Source: UBA1756 sp045130235
Lineage (GTDB): Bacteria > Bacteroidota > Bacteroidia > Bacteroidales > WCHB1-69
DNA length: 64,000 nt
Reading direction: 5' to 3'
Assembly: GCA_045130235.1 (NCBI GenBank)
Contig: JBGUPJ010000031.1
Span: 1-64,000, forward strand
This document shows, one piece after another, positions 7,952 through 22,900 of the stretch. The translations under genes and the position numbers were made by a program. The first letter of the stretch is position 1. Each line of letters opens with the position of its first letter. The notes beneath the pieces were generated by a model. The model saw only the letters and a program-made list of their open reading frames with translations. It searched no databases and had not been told where the DNA came from.

Positions 7952-10900
7952 TTATCTCACAATGATGAATTTAACCGTCTCAATACTGTTCGTGCCGGTA
8001 GTGATACGACCAAAGTAGGTACCTTGAGCTTCGAATCCGGCAACTCTCGTGATGGTCTGCAGGTTGGTCACTCTCTGTACGAGGGCACCCTTAGCATCGA
8101 AGATGTCAAGTACTGCGCCATCAAGTTCTTCGTCGGAGAGCGGGAGCTCAACGATAATTTCAACACCAACGTGTGCAGGTACCGGATAGACGCGGAGCTG
8201 CGGGTTAGAAGCAACCGTCATTTCGCAAGTCCAATACTCGTTGCCCTGGTCATCCATCAACCACAAGCTGTACACACCGTTCAGGCCACCAACTTCTTGA
8301 TAGTACTGATGTGTAGCACCCGGGATGATTTCGCCATTTCTGTACCACTGGTATGCGATGAAGGTGTAACCACCGTTGGTCTCAGGATTGTTGTTGGCAA
8401 CAACCACATCGTCCCACTTCTGATCCACGAGGTTGATACCATTGGTCGAACCCCAGAGGATCGTCACGGTCACGTCGTATTCGCAACCATCAATGTTGAT
8501 GCCGAAGTGATAGGTACCAGGCTCAGTAGTAGGCATCCAGACAGTGACTGAATAATCACTCAAATCCATCATAGCCCACTCGTAATCGAAGCCGATGTTG
8601 TTGTAATCAACAATCTGATACCAGATCGTATCGCGGTCATCATTGACAGTGAGGTTGTTGAAGTGGAACACTGCAACTGCACCATCCGTGTCAGGACAGA
8701 TAGCCAAGCTATCAGCAATGATCTCGAACTGCGACACCACGATGGAGACGGAAGTCTCATCGACAACCTCACCGTAGCAGTAAGCGTCAGACAGCTGGAA
8801 GATCTGGTAAGTCGTGGTGACATCCGGAGTGACTTCGAGTGTGAAGACGTTGCTGTAGCTGGTGTACTCAGTAGTAGTGCCAGTAGTCATGTTCTGGAGC
8901 AAGAAGTGGAACGGAGCAGTACCAGTGAAGTAGAAGTTGATAGTAGCATTATCATCTGCATTGTTCCAGCAAAGGATGTCAGAACCATTGCCAAGCGTCA
9001 TGGTTACAGTCGGGTGAGCGTGGACGGTCACCGTAGTAGCATTCGGAGTGTTGCTCGGCATACAGTTGGTGTTGGCCGGTGCAACGTAGGTCGGGTAGTA
9101 CATGTAGATGCCTGCCTCGTTAGCGATGTCATAGGACTGTCCGCCGAGACCGCCAAGTACGTTGCTGACCTCTTCCATATTGTCAACCGGAGCATATACC
9201 CACTGGATGAAGGTACCAGTCTGGTGATTAGCATCCTCAACACCACCGCTTACAGTAGCATAGAGGTTAACCTCACCGCCTTCGCACACATCAGCAGGTG
9301 ATACCACAGTCTGACCCCAAACAGGCTGGTAGAGTACGCTTACAGACACATTGTCTGAAGTAGCGTGGCAACCCGTAGCAGCCGGATAGGTAACGGTCAC
9401 TGAATAGGTGTAGGTACCAATCAGGTCGTTAGTATCGGTATGGATGGTGGTCAAACCATCGTATTCAGAAATTCTAGCATTGTTACGTCTCCAAGTGATG
9501 GTCGGATCACCGATACCGCCTTCGATGACAGCATTCAGTTCAACATAACCACCTTCGCAGACCTGCAACAGACCGTTGTAGGAGATTCCAACGTAGGGCT
9601 GTTCAAGAACTTCAATCACGATGGACTGCGGTTCAGATTCGCAACCGAGGTTGTACTCATTGTGGTTCTGGGTCACATACACAGTGTAAGTGTAAGTACC
9701 AGCGATGGTGATGTTCTCAGTCACCTGCGGGCCAGTCACACCAGTGAGTTCGCGACCGTTCACCGTCCAATGATATACGGTGTTAGCGTTGGCAACTGCA
9801 GTACCGTTGCTCATAGAAGCAGTCAGCGTAACATTGCCACCCACGCACATCTGGTTGTTCGGGAGTGAAGTAACAATGCTGTCGATAACCGGTTCAGCAT
9901 CCACCGTGTAGGTGAACTGAGCGTTAGCAACACAGCTGTAGAAGGTGTTGTTGGTAACCTCAACCATGTAGGTGTAAGTACCAGCTGCCAGAGTAGCATC
10001 GGTGTTGATAGTGGAGATGTTCTGAGTGTTAATCACAGCACCGTTCAAGTACCAAGTGTAGTTGTAGGTACCGGTGGGCTGTACATTAGCGTTCAGTGTC
10101 ACACTACCACCTTCGCAAACCTCGTCATAACCGCTGATGGTAACAGCAGGACCATCCATCACAGAAGCCTGGACGATAGCAGAGGTAGCGTTGCAACCGC
10201 TCATGTCAGAAGGTGTAATCACCACATAGTAGTTGTAAGTGCCAGCAGCGAGGCTTGCATCCGTGGTGTAGGTGTTGGAGTTACCACCCACCTGAACACC
10301 GTCTCTGTACCAAGCATAGTCGTATGCAGCACCCTCAACCGTTTCGGCGACATCAGCCACCAAGGTGATGGTACCACCAACGCAGACGTCAGCTGCACCA
10401 AGGATCGTAACAGAAGGATCAGCAACCACGTTGGCAGCCACAGCACCAGAGGTAGCCTGGCAACCGCTCAACGGGTTGATCACCGTTACAGTGTAGTTAT
10501 ATGAACCAACCGACAGGTTAGCATCCGTAGTATAAGTGGACTGGTTAGCGCCATCCAGCGGCTGACCGTCTCTGTTCCACTGATAGGTCACAGCAGCACC
10601 GTAGGTCTCATCAACCGAAGCCGTCATGGTCACCTGACCACCAACGCAGACGTTGGCAGCATCAGCAATCGTAACAACCGGCAGAGCCATCACAGGTACC
10701 GTGATCGTGTTGGAAGCACCGTCGCAAGCCACTCCGTCGAGCGTCACAATGACCTGATACTCGTAGTTGCCCGGTACCAGAGTTGCATCAGTCGTCAGGG
10801 TCGGGTTGGTCTCACCAGCGAGGATGATACCATTGCGATACCACTGATATTCGTAAGCGGCACCCTCAATACCACCATCAATGTGGTGTACGTAGAGAGC

Positions 10901-13900
10901 AGTCTGACCGCCTTCGCAGACGAGCGTGTCATTGTCAACATTCACAGCGATGAACGGAGTCGGGTCATCAACCACAGTGAAGTTGTAGGTAGCACCCTGA
11001 ACTGCGGAGTTCACATCGCAACCGTAAGCGTTATCCTCGAAGGACATCACAACGGTGTAAGCGTATGAGCCAGCAGCCAGCGTGTCAGGAATTACGTAGG
11101 TATTACCAGTGCCAACCTCTTCACCATTGTTGAACCAAGTGAAGGTCGGAGTGCCAAGACCGTTGATCTGAGCCACACCACCATCGTATGAAGCATACAG
11201 GGTAGCGGTGCCGCCGACACAGACGGTAGAAGCATCAGCGCTGTTCACGTCAACCAAGGTGACGATCGGGTCAGCAACCACATTCACCTCAACAGGATCA
11301 GTGATCGTAGAGGTCATACAGCCAGCGTCGCCAGTAACTGCCACGTGGATCAGGTACGGAGTCTCTCTAGCTGCGAAGCCCTGACCAACGAATACGTTGC
11401 TGTTCTGACCAGCAGGTACGTTGTCAACATACCACTGATAATCGTATGTACCGGCAGGATCAACATTAGCAGTCAGCGTGACATTACCGCCTTCGCAAAC
11501 CGTCAGAGAACCTGTGGTAGAAACAGTGATCGTAGCTTCCGGATTAACCGTTACAACCGGAGCGAAGGCCTCAGCAGAGGTACAGCCGCTGGCTGCAAGC
11601 GTCACGATAGCACTGTAAGTGAACGTGGTCTGGTCATCAACGATAGTCGGGTAATCGGTGAAGGTGTTGGAGGTGATACCCGTGAGTTCAACACCATTTC
11701 TGTACCAAGTGTAGGTAGCAGCACCGAGTTCAGCGTCGTAGTTACCAGTAGCAGTAACCACCACCTGACCACCGTCGCAAATCACTTCGTTGCTGACAGT
11801 GATTTCGGTGATAACCGGGTCAGCATGTACGTTGACCGTGTAGTCAGCCGAAGATACGCAGTCGGAAGTGGTCTGTCTTACGATGACCGTGTAGTAATAT
11901 GTACCATCAAGTAAGGAAGCAGGCGTGGTGTAGGTCGGCATAGTAGCACCGGCAATGTCAACACCATTCAGCTGCCACTGGTAGGTAAGGAATTCAGTAT
12001 TGTAATCGCCAAGGTTAGCGGTCAGAGTGGTCTGGCCACCTTCGCAGATGTCGGTCTCAGTAGCCGTCACAACAACCTCAGGTGCTGCATTGACCATCAC
12101 GTCGAACGGAGCGCTGTACACACCGCAACCATTTTCATTGGTGATGACAACGGTGAAGGTGTAAGGATCAACGCTCGGAGCAAGAGTCATATCCAGTACG
12201 TTGGTGGTCTCACCAGCCAGCGTCTCGTTGAACAGTCTCCATTCGTAGCTGAAGCCGTCAACCAGAGCGCTCGTGTCATTGACATTAGCGGTGAGATGGA
12301 CAGTTGTGGCAGCAACACCAGAACCGCAGATCACAGGATCACCAGCGATAACAACAGTAGCGTTACGCAGTACGGTGACAACCATGGTAGAGGAATCCGT
12401 GATTTCAGATTCGCAACCGCTGGCGGTCAAGGTAGCCTTCACCGTGTAGGTGTAGGTGGTGATATCATCGTCAACAGTGATCTGTGACTCGTGCAAGGTA
12501 GCATCGTTAGCACCAGCAATTACCACACCGTTCTTCGTCCAAGTGTAGGTCACGTCGCCCAGTACGCTGTCGTAAACAGCCGTAGCAGTCAGCGTGAACT
12601 CGCCACCTTCGCAAATCACAGTGTCTTCGTCGCTGATAGCAACCGTCACAACCGGATCCGGATGGACGTTCACGGTAACCTCAGCATTGCTGATGCAAGA
12701 GGTAGTGGGTTGCTCAACGATCACCTCGAAGGTCGTGGTGGAATCTAAGCTGGTAGTGTAGGTGGATGAGGTAGCACCGCTGATGGTGTCGCCATTGGCC
12801 ACCCACTGATAGGTAAGACCGTCAATATTGTAGTTGTCGAGATGTGCGCTCACCGTGACAGTACCACCTTCGCAGATGTCAGCCTCAGTAGTAAGAGCAG
12901 TCACAACTACAGGCTCGTTAACCAGAACCTCGAACGGAGCGCTTTCAACGGTACAGCCGTTTTCGTTACGTACGATAACCGTGAAGATGTAAGGCTCGTC
13001 GTTGCTCGGGAGAACCGTGTCAATCATATTGGCATCTTCGCCAACCGTGAGGTTGAACAGTCTCCATTCGTAGCTGAAGCCATCAACATCAGCAACCGTA
13101 TCGTTGACGTTGGCCGTCAGGATGACGTGGTCAGCACCAACACCGTTGCCGCAGATGCTGTGGTCACCAGCGATCTCAACAGTCGGGTTCGGGAGAACCG
13201 TGACGTTCATAGTGGAGGAGTCCGTGATGACTGACTGGCAACCGCTGGCCGTCAAGGTTACGAGAACTTCATATTGATAAGTAGTCACATCGCCATCAAC
13301 CGTCACCGGTGAGTCGGTCAGAGTGGCTTCGGTAGCGTTGGCAACCTCAACACCATTTCTGAACCAAGTGTAGACCGGAGTACCGAGGATGCTGTCGTAA
13401 ACAGCCGTAGCAGTCAGGGTGAACTGGCCACCTTCGCAGATGGTAGTGTCATCATCGCTGATAGCAACAGTTACAACAGGATCAGCATGTACGTGGACAG
13501 TGTTTTCACCGTAAGCCACACAGTTGGAGGTCGGCTGGAACACTCTCACAATGAAGGTGTAGTCAGCTGCGGTATCCAGCGTGGTGGTGTAGGTGGACTG
13601 AGTAGCACCAGCAATTGCATTGGTGGTGTCCTCGCTGTACCACTGGTAGGTCAGGTTCGGCATGTTGTAGTCACCGATGTTAGCGATGAAGGTAACTTCA
13701 CCACCTTCGCAGATGTCGTATTCGCTGATGGTGACGTTGATGTCAGCCGTATCATTGACGTATACATAGAACGGAGCGCTTTCGGTGGTACAACCATTCG
13801 GGTTGTGGACGATAACGGTGAAGATGTACGGGTTGTCGCTTACAGTCAGCGTGTAGTCAAGTACGCTGGAGTCAGCTGCGCCGTTGACATTAGCGTCGGT

Positions 13901-16900
13901 GCTGTCAATTGTACGGTTGAACAGTCTCCATTCGAAGGTGTAACCGTCAGCATCAACAACCGTGTCGTTCAGGTTAGCAGTCAGAACAGTAGATACGGCG
14001 TTCATACCGGCACCGCAGATGATCGGGTCGCCAGAGATTTCAACCGTGCTGTTCGGATAGACATGTACATCAATAGTAGAGCTATCAGTAATGACTGACT
14101 GGCAACCGCTGGCCGTCAAGGTCACGAGAACCTCATAACGGTAGCTGGTGAGATCACCATCAACGGTAACCGGAGATTCAGTCAGAGTAGCTTCAGTAGC
14201 ATTTTCGATTTCAACACCATTTCTGAACCAAGTGTAGGTCGGCAGACCAAGGATGCTGTCATACACTGCAGTAGCCGTCAGAGTGAACTGACCACCTTCG
14301 CAGACGTTGGTGTCATTGTCAGAGATTGCAACCGTAACAACCGGGTCAGCGTGGACATTCACGGTTACCTCAGCATTGCTGATGCAAGAGGTCGTGGGCT
14401 GTTCAACGATAACCTCGAAGGTCGTGGTGGTATCGAGCGTAGTCGTGTAAGTAGCTTCGTTAGCACCCTCAATGGTGTCGCCATTAGCAATCCACTGATA
14501 GGTCAGACCTTCAATATTGTAGTTGTTCAGGTGTGCAGATACGGTAACGGTACCGCCTTCGCAGATGTCAGCCTCAGTAGTAAGAGCCGTTACTTCAACA
14601 GCTTCGTGTACATAGACCTCGAACGGTGCGCTCATCATCGTACAGCCGTTTTCGTTAGCAACGATAGCGGTGAAGATGTAAGGCTCGTCGTTGGCCGGTA
14701 CAACCGTATCAAATACATTAGTATCGGTACCAACGGTGACATTGAACAGTCTCCATTCGAAGGTGAAGCCGTGGCTGTTGGTCACACTGTCGTTGACGTT
14801 AGCAACGAGGTGGATAGTGTCAGCACCAACACCGGTACCACAGATGTTGTGGTCGCCAGCGATCTCGATGGTCGGGTTAGCGTAAACAGTAACCACAACA
14901 GTCGAAGAATCGGTGATGACAGACTGGCAACCGCTCTGCGGCAGGGTCACCATTACGGAGTATTCGTAAGTGGTAACGTCACCGTCAACGGTCAACGGGC
15001 TTTCAATATAGATGCTGTCGTGAGCGTCAGCGATTTCAACGTGGTTGCGATACCAAGTGTAGGTGGCAGGTCCGAGGATGCTGTCATACACTGCGGTAGC
15101 TGTCAGAGTCACCTGACCACCGTCGCAGATAACGGTATCGTTGTCGTTGATTTCGAGGGTCACAACCGGATCTTCGTGGACGTTGATCGTGATGTCAGAG
15201 TAGCTCAAGCATGAGCTGGTGGTCTGAACCAGATTGACGCCGAAGGTCGTGGTGGAATCCAAAGTAGTGGTGTAGCTTGATGAAGTAGCACCCGGGATGG
15301 TGTCACCATTAGCAATCCACTGATAAATGAGGTTCGGTACATTGTAATCACCGAGGTTAGCATAGAGGGTAACTTCACCACCCACGCAGATCTCAGTCTC
15401 GCTGGCAGTCACAACGATGCTGGTAGTATCGTTGACATACACCGGGAACTCAGCACTGCTGGTGGAGCAGCCGTTCTCGTTCCATACATGGACGGTGAAC
15501 AGGTAAGCCTCAGTGCTCGGAGCAACGAGAATTTCAAGTACGTTGCTGTCGGCGCGGCCAATCACACTGTCTTGGAGTGAGTTGATTGTACGGTTGTACA
15601 GTCTCCATTCGTAGGTGAAGCCATCAACCAAAGCGCTGGTGTCATTCACATTGGCAATCAAGCGGATGGTGTCAAGTTCGGTACCAGCACCGCAGATAAC
15701 CGGGTCACCCTCGATCTGGACGGTAGCATTCGGCAGAACGTTGACATTGATGGTTGAGCTGTCGGAAACAGTGCTCATACAACCTGAAGCGGTCAGAGTG
15801 ACATATACTGAATAGGTGTAGTTCACGCTATCATTGTCAACCGTAACCGGATGATCAACGAAGACGGAATCATAAGTATTGTCAAGCACAACACCGTTTC
15901 TGATCCAAGTGAAGATCGGAGTACCGAGGATGCTGTCATACACTGCGGAAGCCGTCAGGGTGAATTCACCGCCGGAGCAGATCACCGTGTCAGAGTCGCT
16001 GATAGACAGAGTCACAGTAGGATCTTCATGGACGATCACCTCGAAGCTATCTTCATCGAAGCAGCCTGAACGGGTTCTGGTAACCTTCACGATGTAAGTC
16101 GTGGTGGTGTCGATAGCCGGAGTGGTGTAGAACGGCTGAGTAGCACCGTAAATAGCATTGGCGAGGGTAACCTCATTTTCGTACCACTGGAAGACGAGGT
16201 CATCATAGTGGTAATCATCGAGGTTAGCAGTCAAGGTAACATTGCCACCTTCGCAGATGTCGGCCTCAGTAGAGGTAACATATACGTTCGGTTTTCTTTC
16301 AACCCAGAATTCGAACGGTTCGCTCATGGTGCGGCAACCATTGCCTCTGGTAACCTCAACCTGAACAAGGTACGGACGATCATTCGGGTAGTAGTACTCG
16401 CTGTAGTATCTGCTGCTACCATAACCGAACTGCATATTGTCGCGGAGCTCGCCGTCAACATACCAAGTGTAGGTGAGCGGTCCAACGTTGATAGAAGAGG
16501 TATCAACATTAGCGTATGCGAAAATCGGGTCGGTCTGGCAGACATAAGGATCACCAGTAACCTGAACTCTCGGGTTCATATAGACATTGAGTCTGTCGGA
16601 GCTGGTCTCCAAGGAGGTACAGCCAGACGGAATCTGATGAGCAACTGCGGTATATACATAGTAGGTATCGTCATCATCAACAGCCAACTCATTGAGGTTG
16701 TCGGTGAAGGTACCAGCGGTGACGTTCGGGATGAGTTCACCATTTCTGTACCAAGTGTAGTAGTACGGGAACTCAACAGAATCAACACCACCATGAGTAT
16801 GAGCAGTGATGGTCGGCTGACCACCGTAGCACATCTCGTAGAAGCTCAGGGTAACGCTATCAACCACCGGAATCTCGTGAACGTTGATCACGATGCTGTC

Positions 16901-19900
16901 GTAGTTGACGCATTCAGAACCAACCTGGTAAATCTGTACGTAGTAGGTCGTGGTGGTATCCGGAGATACGGTCACGATGCGCTGCATGTCACCATCCAAC
17001 GGGTTAGTGAGGCTGTCAGCGTACCATCTGTACATGAGGTTAGTGAGGTTGTAGTTGTCAATGTTAGCCGTCAGAACCGTGCTACCACCCTCGCAGATGT
17101 CGAGTTCGCTAGCGGTGATTTCAACAGCCGGCATCGGGTTGACAACCAGTCTGTAAACGTCGCTGGTGCTGACGCAACCGAGGTCATTAGCCACCACAAC
17201 GGTGAAGTTGTAGCTGTGATCTCTCGGTTCGAGGAGAGTATCGAACTGCGTCATACCGATACCATCAGCGATGGTGTCGTTGTCGAGCTTCCAAGTGAAG
17301 TTCAGGTTAGCAGTCGGATAATCATCCGTAACGTTAGCATACAGATGTACGGAGTCGAACTGACAGATGAGCGGATCGCTGGAGATGACCACGTACGGAT
17401 TCGGGTTCACTCTCAGGATACCAGAAGCTGTGCTGTCGGAAGTACAACCAGAAACATTCTGATATGCGACTGCGGAATATACATACTCGGTAATGTCATT
17501 GTCAACGGTGAGCGGGCTGACCGTGAAGGTGGCGCCAGTTTCACCCACAATGAGTTCACCATTTCTGTACCAAGTGAAGATGTAAGGAATGTTAGCCGTA
17601 TCCACACCACCGTGAGTGTAAGCGGTAACTGTCACCTGACCACCGTCGCAGATTTCATAATCGCTCAGGATGATGCTGTCGATAACCGGTCTCTCGTTCA
17701 CTTTGATGGTGATGGTGTCGTATGACACACATTCGGAACCAACCTGGTAAACCTCCACAGCATAACGTGTGGTGGAATCCGGATAAACGGTCAGTTCGTT
17801 CTGCATACCGCCGTAGATAGGATCACCGCTTTCCACATTGTACCATCTGTACATGAGGTTGGTGAGGAAGCCGTTGTCAACATTAGCTCTCAAGATCGTG
17901 CTGCCAGTCTCGCAAATCGTATCTTCATATGCGGTAATCTCAACAACCGGACGCGGATTCACAGTCACGCTGTAAACTGCGCTTTCGGTCACACAACCAT
18001 GGATGTTAGAAACTCTGACGGTGAAGTCGTAGCTATGGTCACGTGGCTCAACCAAAGTATCGAACTGAGTCATACCAAGACCATCAGCAACGGTATCGTT
18101 GTCGAGCATCCAGGTGAAGTTCAGGTCAGCGGTCGGATATTCGTCGGTAACATTAGCAACGAGGTGGATGGTGTCGTCCTCGCAAATCAGAGGATCGCTG
18201 GAGATAACCACCTGCGGGTTCGGGTTCACTCTCAGGATGCTGTCAGCATACTTGCGTTCGGAAGTACAGCCAGAGACATTCTGAGCAACAGTAGCAGAAT
18301 ATACGTAGTCGGTGATATTGCCGTCAACTGTCAGCGGGCTTTCGGTGAAGACAGAGTCCGTAACACCTTCAATGACTTCGTTATTTCTGTACCAAGTGAA
18401 GATGTAAGGAGTATTCGGAACATCAACACCACCATGAGCGTGAGCGGTGATGGTCACCTGACCACCGTCGCAAATCTCGTTGATAGAGAGTTCGATAGTA
18501 TCGATAACCGGAACCGGATTCACCGTAATTCTGTAAGAACCGAAGGTCTCGCAGTCAGAGGTGGTCTGGAATACTCTCACATAGTAGTTCATCGTGCTAT
18601 CAGGCATGATCGTCAACTGTGACTGAGTAGCACCGAAGATTTCGTTAGCAGCAGTGGTGTCGTTCTTGTACCATCTGTAGGTAAGAGCATTGGCGTTGTA
18701 ATCACCAATGTTAGCCGTCAAGGTGATGGTACCGCCTTCGCAGATGGTGTCTTCAGTAGAAGTCACCTCAACGATGATGGTGTCGTTCACATAGACATAG
18801 AACGGAGCGCTTTCCGTCAAGCAGCCGTGCGGGTTGTTGACCACTGCGGTGTAGATGTACGGATGATCCTGAGCCGGACGGACATCAATGATGGTGTCGG
18901 CGCCAGCACCAGTACGAGGCGTACGGATAGTATCATTGTAGAGCAACCAAGTGTAGGTCAGTTCAGCGTCAATGTAATCGTTGGTCACATTAGCAGAGAG
19001 CATCACTACAGAATCTTCACAGATAATCGGGTCGCCAGCGATGACAACGGTCGGGTTCGGATAAACCGTAAGCGTGTCAGTAGCGAAGGTCTCAGCGGAG
19101 ACACAACCAGAGGAAACTTGTGAAGCGATTGCGCTATACACATACTGAGTAATATTGTTGTCAACGGTCAGCGGGCTTTCCGTGAACATAGAGTCGGTAA
19201 TACCTTCCATCAGGATACCATTGCGGAACCAAGTGTAGGTGTACGCATCGCTCGGAACACCCTGTGTTGCATGAGCAATAACGGTCACCTGACCACCGTC
19301 GCAAATCTCGTCGATAGAAATAGTCACAGAATCCACAACCGGATCCGGAACAACCTCAACATGGAAGGAGTCGATAGCTGTACAGAGACCATCGTTAGCA
19401 ACCAAGGACGAGAATACCTCAACGAAGTAGGTATGACTGGTGTTCAGACTATCGGTATAAGTCGGGTTGGTAGCACCAGGAATTCTATTGGTTTCAAGAA
19501 CAGCGTCTTTGTACCACTGATACTGCAAGTATTCAATATTGTAGTTATCCAAGTTAGCTGTGAAGGTAACTTCACCACCGGTGCAGATGGTATCTTCGGT
19601 AGCGGTGATGTGTACCACAGGAGCTTCAACCACAACAACCTGGAACGGATCGCTGAAGCCAGAGCAACCATTAGCATCCACAACTTCTACAACAAAGTTA
19701 TATGCATAACCTGTTGACACCGGGAGAGAATCCCAATGATAGAATCTGTAGGACTGGATAGTCTGGTGCAACTGACCATCGAGATACCAGTTATAAGTGG
19801 TAGTCATCGGAGCAATATCACCATCAACCCAAGCATTCAAGCTGATCGGCATGTACTGGCAAACGTACGGGTTACCAGAAATCTGGATCCAAGGATTACG

Positions 19901-22900
19901 AACAACCGTAACGGTATCGGAGAAGTTGATCTGAGAATATTCGCAACCAGGAATGTCGAGGACGATCACAGCGCTATACTGATAGTGCGTGGTATCATCG
20001 TCAACGGTCAGCGGGCTTTCTCTGAACCAAGGACCGCTCAAGAACGGATGTTCGAAGCCGTTTCTGTACCAGTTGTAGGTGAAGAGCGTAGAGTCAACTC
20101 TGTTACCATAGAGGTCTGTCAACTCAACCTGGACATCAATTTCTCCACCGTCGCAGATGAGGTGAGAGTTGTTGGCGATGTTCAGAGCGTGAACGTGTGA
20201 GATAGCATACGGAACTCTCGGCCATACATAGACGGAATCCATACCAACAGCCTGGCAGTTGGAGTTGGTCTGAGTGATGTGGAGTTCGAAGATGTTCCAC
20301 AGAGAATCAGTCATTGTGTAGTGGAGGATAGGCTCAGTACCATAATCAATAGCGATCAAGGTGTCATTGCCATTAGCAGTAGTATCGTGTTTGAACCACT
20401 GGAAGGTCAGAGCAGAGCTGTTGTAATCAGCGAGATGTGCAGTGAAGGTCACTTCTCCACCGATACAAACAGTGTCATAGTCAGCTGTGACAACCACCTG
20501 GATGGAAGCGGTATCGTTGACATAGACCGGGAACTCATCGCTCAAGGTCGTACAACCGCGATGGTTAGCCACCTGAACCGTGTAGAGGTACGGGTTGTCG
20601 GAAGCATCCAGATGAGCTCTCAAAGTATCCGTAGTAGCACCCTCAATGTCTCTGTTTGCCAGACGCCACTGATAGGTGAGGTCATGGTGGACAGTGTCAT
20701 TAACGTTAGCAACCAAGAGCAGGTTGTTTTCAGTTCCACTGACATTGCAGATGATCGGATCGCCAGAAATCTGGACGGTCGGGTTCATGTAAACGATGAC
20801 AGCAGTGTCAACCTCTTCTGAGATACAACCCGGAATACCATCGTCATAAACAACACCATAGAGATAAGCGGTAGAGTCATTGTCAACAGCCAGCGGGCTC
20901 TCAGTAATAGAAGCACCATTGGCACCTGCAATCACAACACCATTTCTGGTCCACACGAAGGTTCCTCCAGTGAGAGCCTGATCGTGATCGTCCGTAACAG
21001 TAAGCGTAACTTCGCCACCATTGCAGAGGGTGTCATAACCATTGTCAATATGGATAACCAGTACAACAGGATCTTTGACAACAACGGTGTCATAACCGAT
21101 AGCGTAGCACTCGGAAGTGGTCTGGCGAACAAGTACGGTGTAATAGGTCGTCTCGTCAACCACAACGTCAATTTCGCGGCTGGTACCACCCCAAACTTCG
21201 GTAGAATCGGTTTCACCCTCTTCTTTAGCGAACCATCTGTAAACCAAGTTGTCAGCATTGTAATCGCCTAAGTTAGCGGTCAAGGTGACATGTGCACCGG
21301 CGCAAACCGTATCAACAGTAGCGGTAACCTCTACGAGGATGGTGTCGTTGACAAACACCTCGTAAGGAGCACTGGTAACAGTACAACCATTATCATTAGA
21401 AGCAACCACCGTGAAGATGTACGGATTGTCGCGGAATTCAACATTGGAAATCACCAAAGTATCTTTGGTAGATTCATTGTTGGTGATAACGTTGTTGGAT
21501 TCATACCAAGTGTAAGTAAGGTCGCGGGATGCAATAGAAGTGTCAGAGATATGAGCAATCAAGTAGATGTTGCTATCCGTACGAGTACAGACGATAGCAT
21601 CACCCGTGATTTCGAGAACTGGGCTCGGATGGACATAGACAGTGGTGTCAATGAGTTCGGTGCGGCAACCGTCGAAGATCGGGTTGAACATCACAGCATA
21701 TTCGTATGCGGTGGAGTCACCGTCGATAGCGGCGGGAGAATCAAAAATACGATTCAAGTTGGCACCACTAATCTGAACACCATTTCTATACCAAGTATAG
21801 TAACCATCCATCTGAACAGGAGTTACTGCGAGCGTAACTTCACCACCGAAGCAGATAGCAGTGTCGCTCACCTCTTCCCAAGTCAGAACTTCGGGTTCCA
21901 TGATAGTGATGGTATCAAAGCCCTGAGCTTTGCATTCGGAAGTGGTCTGCATCACATCAACGATGTACTTGTTGTACTGGGTCGGATGGATGGTGAGGAT
22001 GCGGCTGGTAGCACCGTGGATTTCGACGGTATCACCAACATTGTTACCTCTCACTTCAGACCATCTATAAACGAGGTTGTCTGCGTTGTAGTCAACCAAG
22101 TTAGCAGTGAAGGTCACCTCACCACCAGGACAGATGCTATCAACGCTGTGAGTTACTTCAACTCTTACGCTGTCATTCACATATACATAGTAAGGATCGC
22201 TGGTGACGGAGCAGCCTCTTTCATTGTAAACCGTAACGGTAAAGATATACGGTTCATCTCTGAAGGTGGTGTCAACCGTGAAGTCAACATCATCCGTACC
22301 AATATGAGTGTTGGAGAGTCTCCAATCATAGTGGAACGTATGAGTAGCAACAGTATCATTCAAATTAGCGTGCAGGTTAATAGTACCATGGTCACAGATA
22401 ATTTGATCACCAGAAATCCAAACGGTCGGATTCGGGAATACATAGAGAGTATCGGCAGCAGCCTCGCTGATACAGCCGGAGCTGGCTTGGCTAACTACCA
22501 CAGAGTAAATGTAGGTAGCGGTATCACCATTGAGAGCCTCAGGAGTATCATAGATGATGGAATCAGAACCAGTCTGATATTCAACACCATTTCTGTACCA
22601 AGTATAGATGTAATCATCATTAGTAGTACCTCCAGTAACATTGGCTGCTGCAATAGCGACTTGATAACCTGCGCAGATCGTGTCGGCATTCAATTCAACA
22701 GAGGCAACAGCAGGTACATCCACTGCATGAACCGTAATGTTCGGGTTGGTAGAACAGTTAACAGTAGGACTTGTAACAATCTGTCTTACATTAGCAGTAA
22801 TCACATAGTCGTTAACATCCGGCAGAGTAACGGTGACGTTATCTGCGGTAGCACCCGTGATCTGTGTACCATCAAGATACCATGTGTAAACGATATCAGT

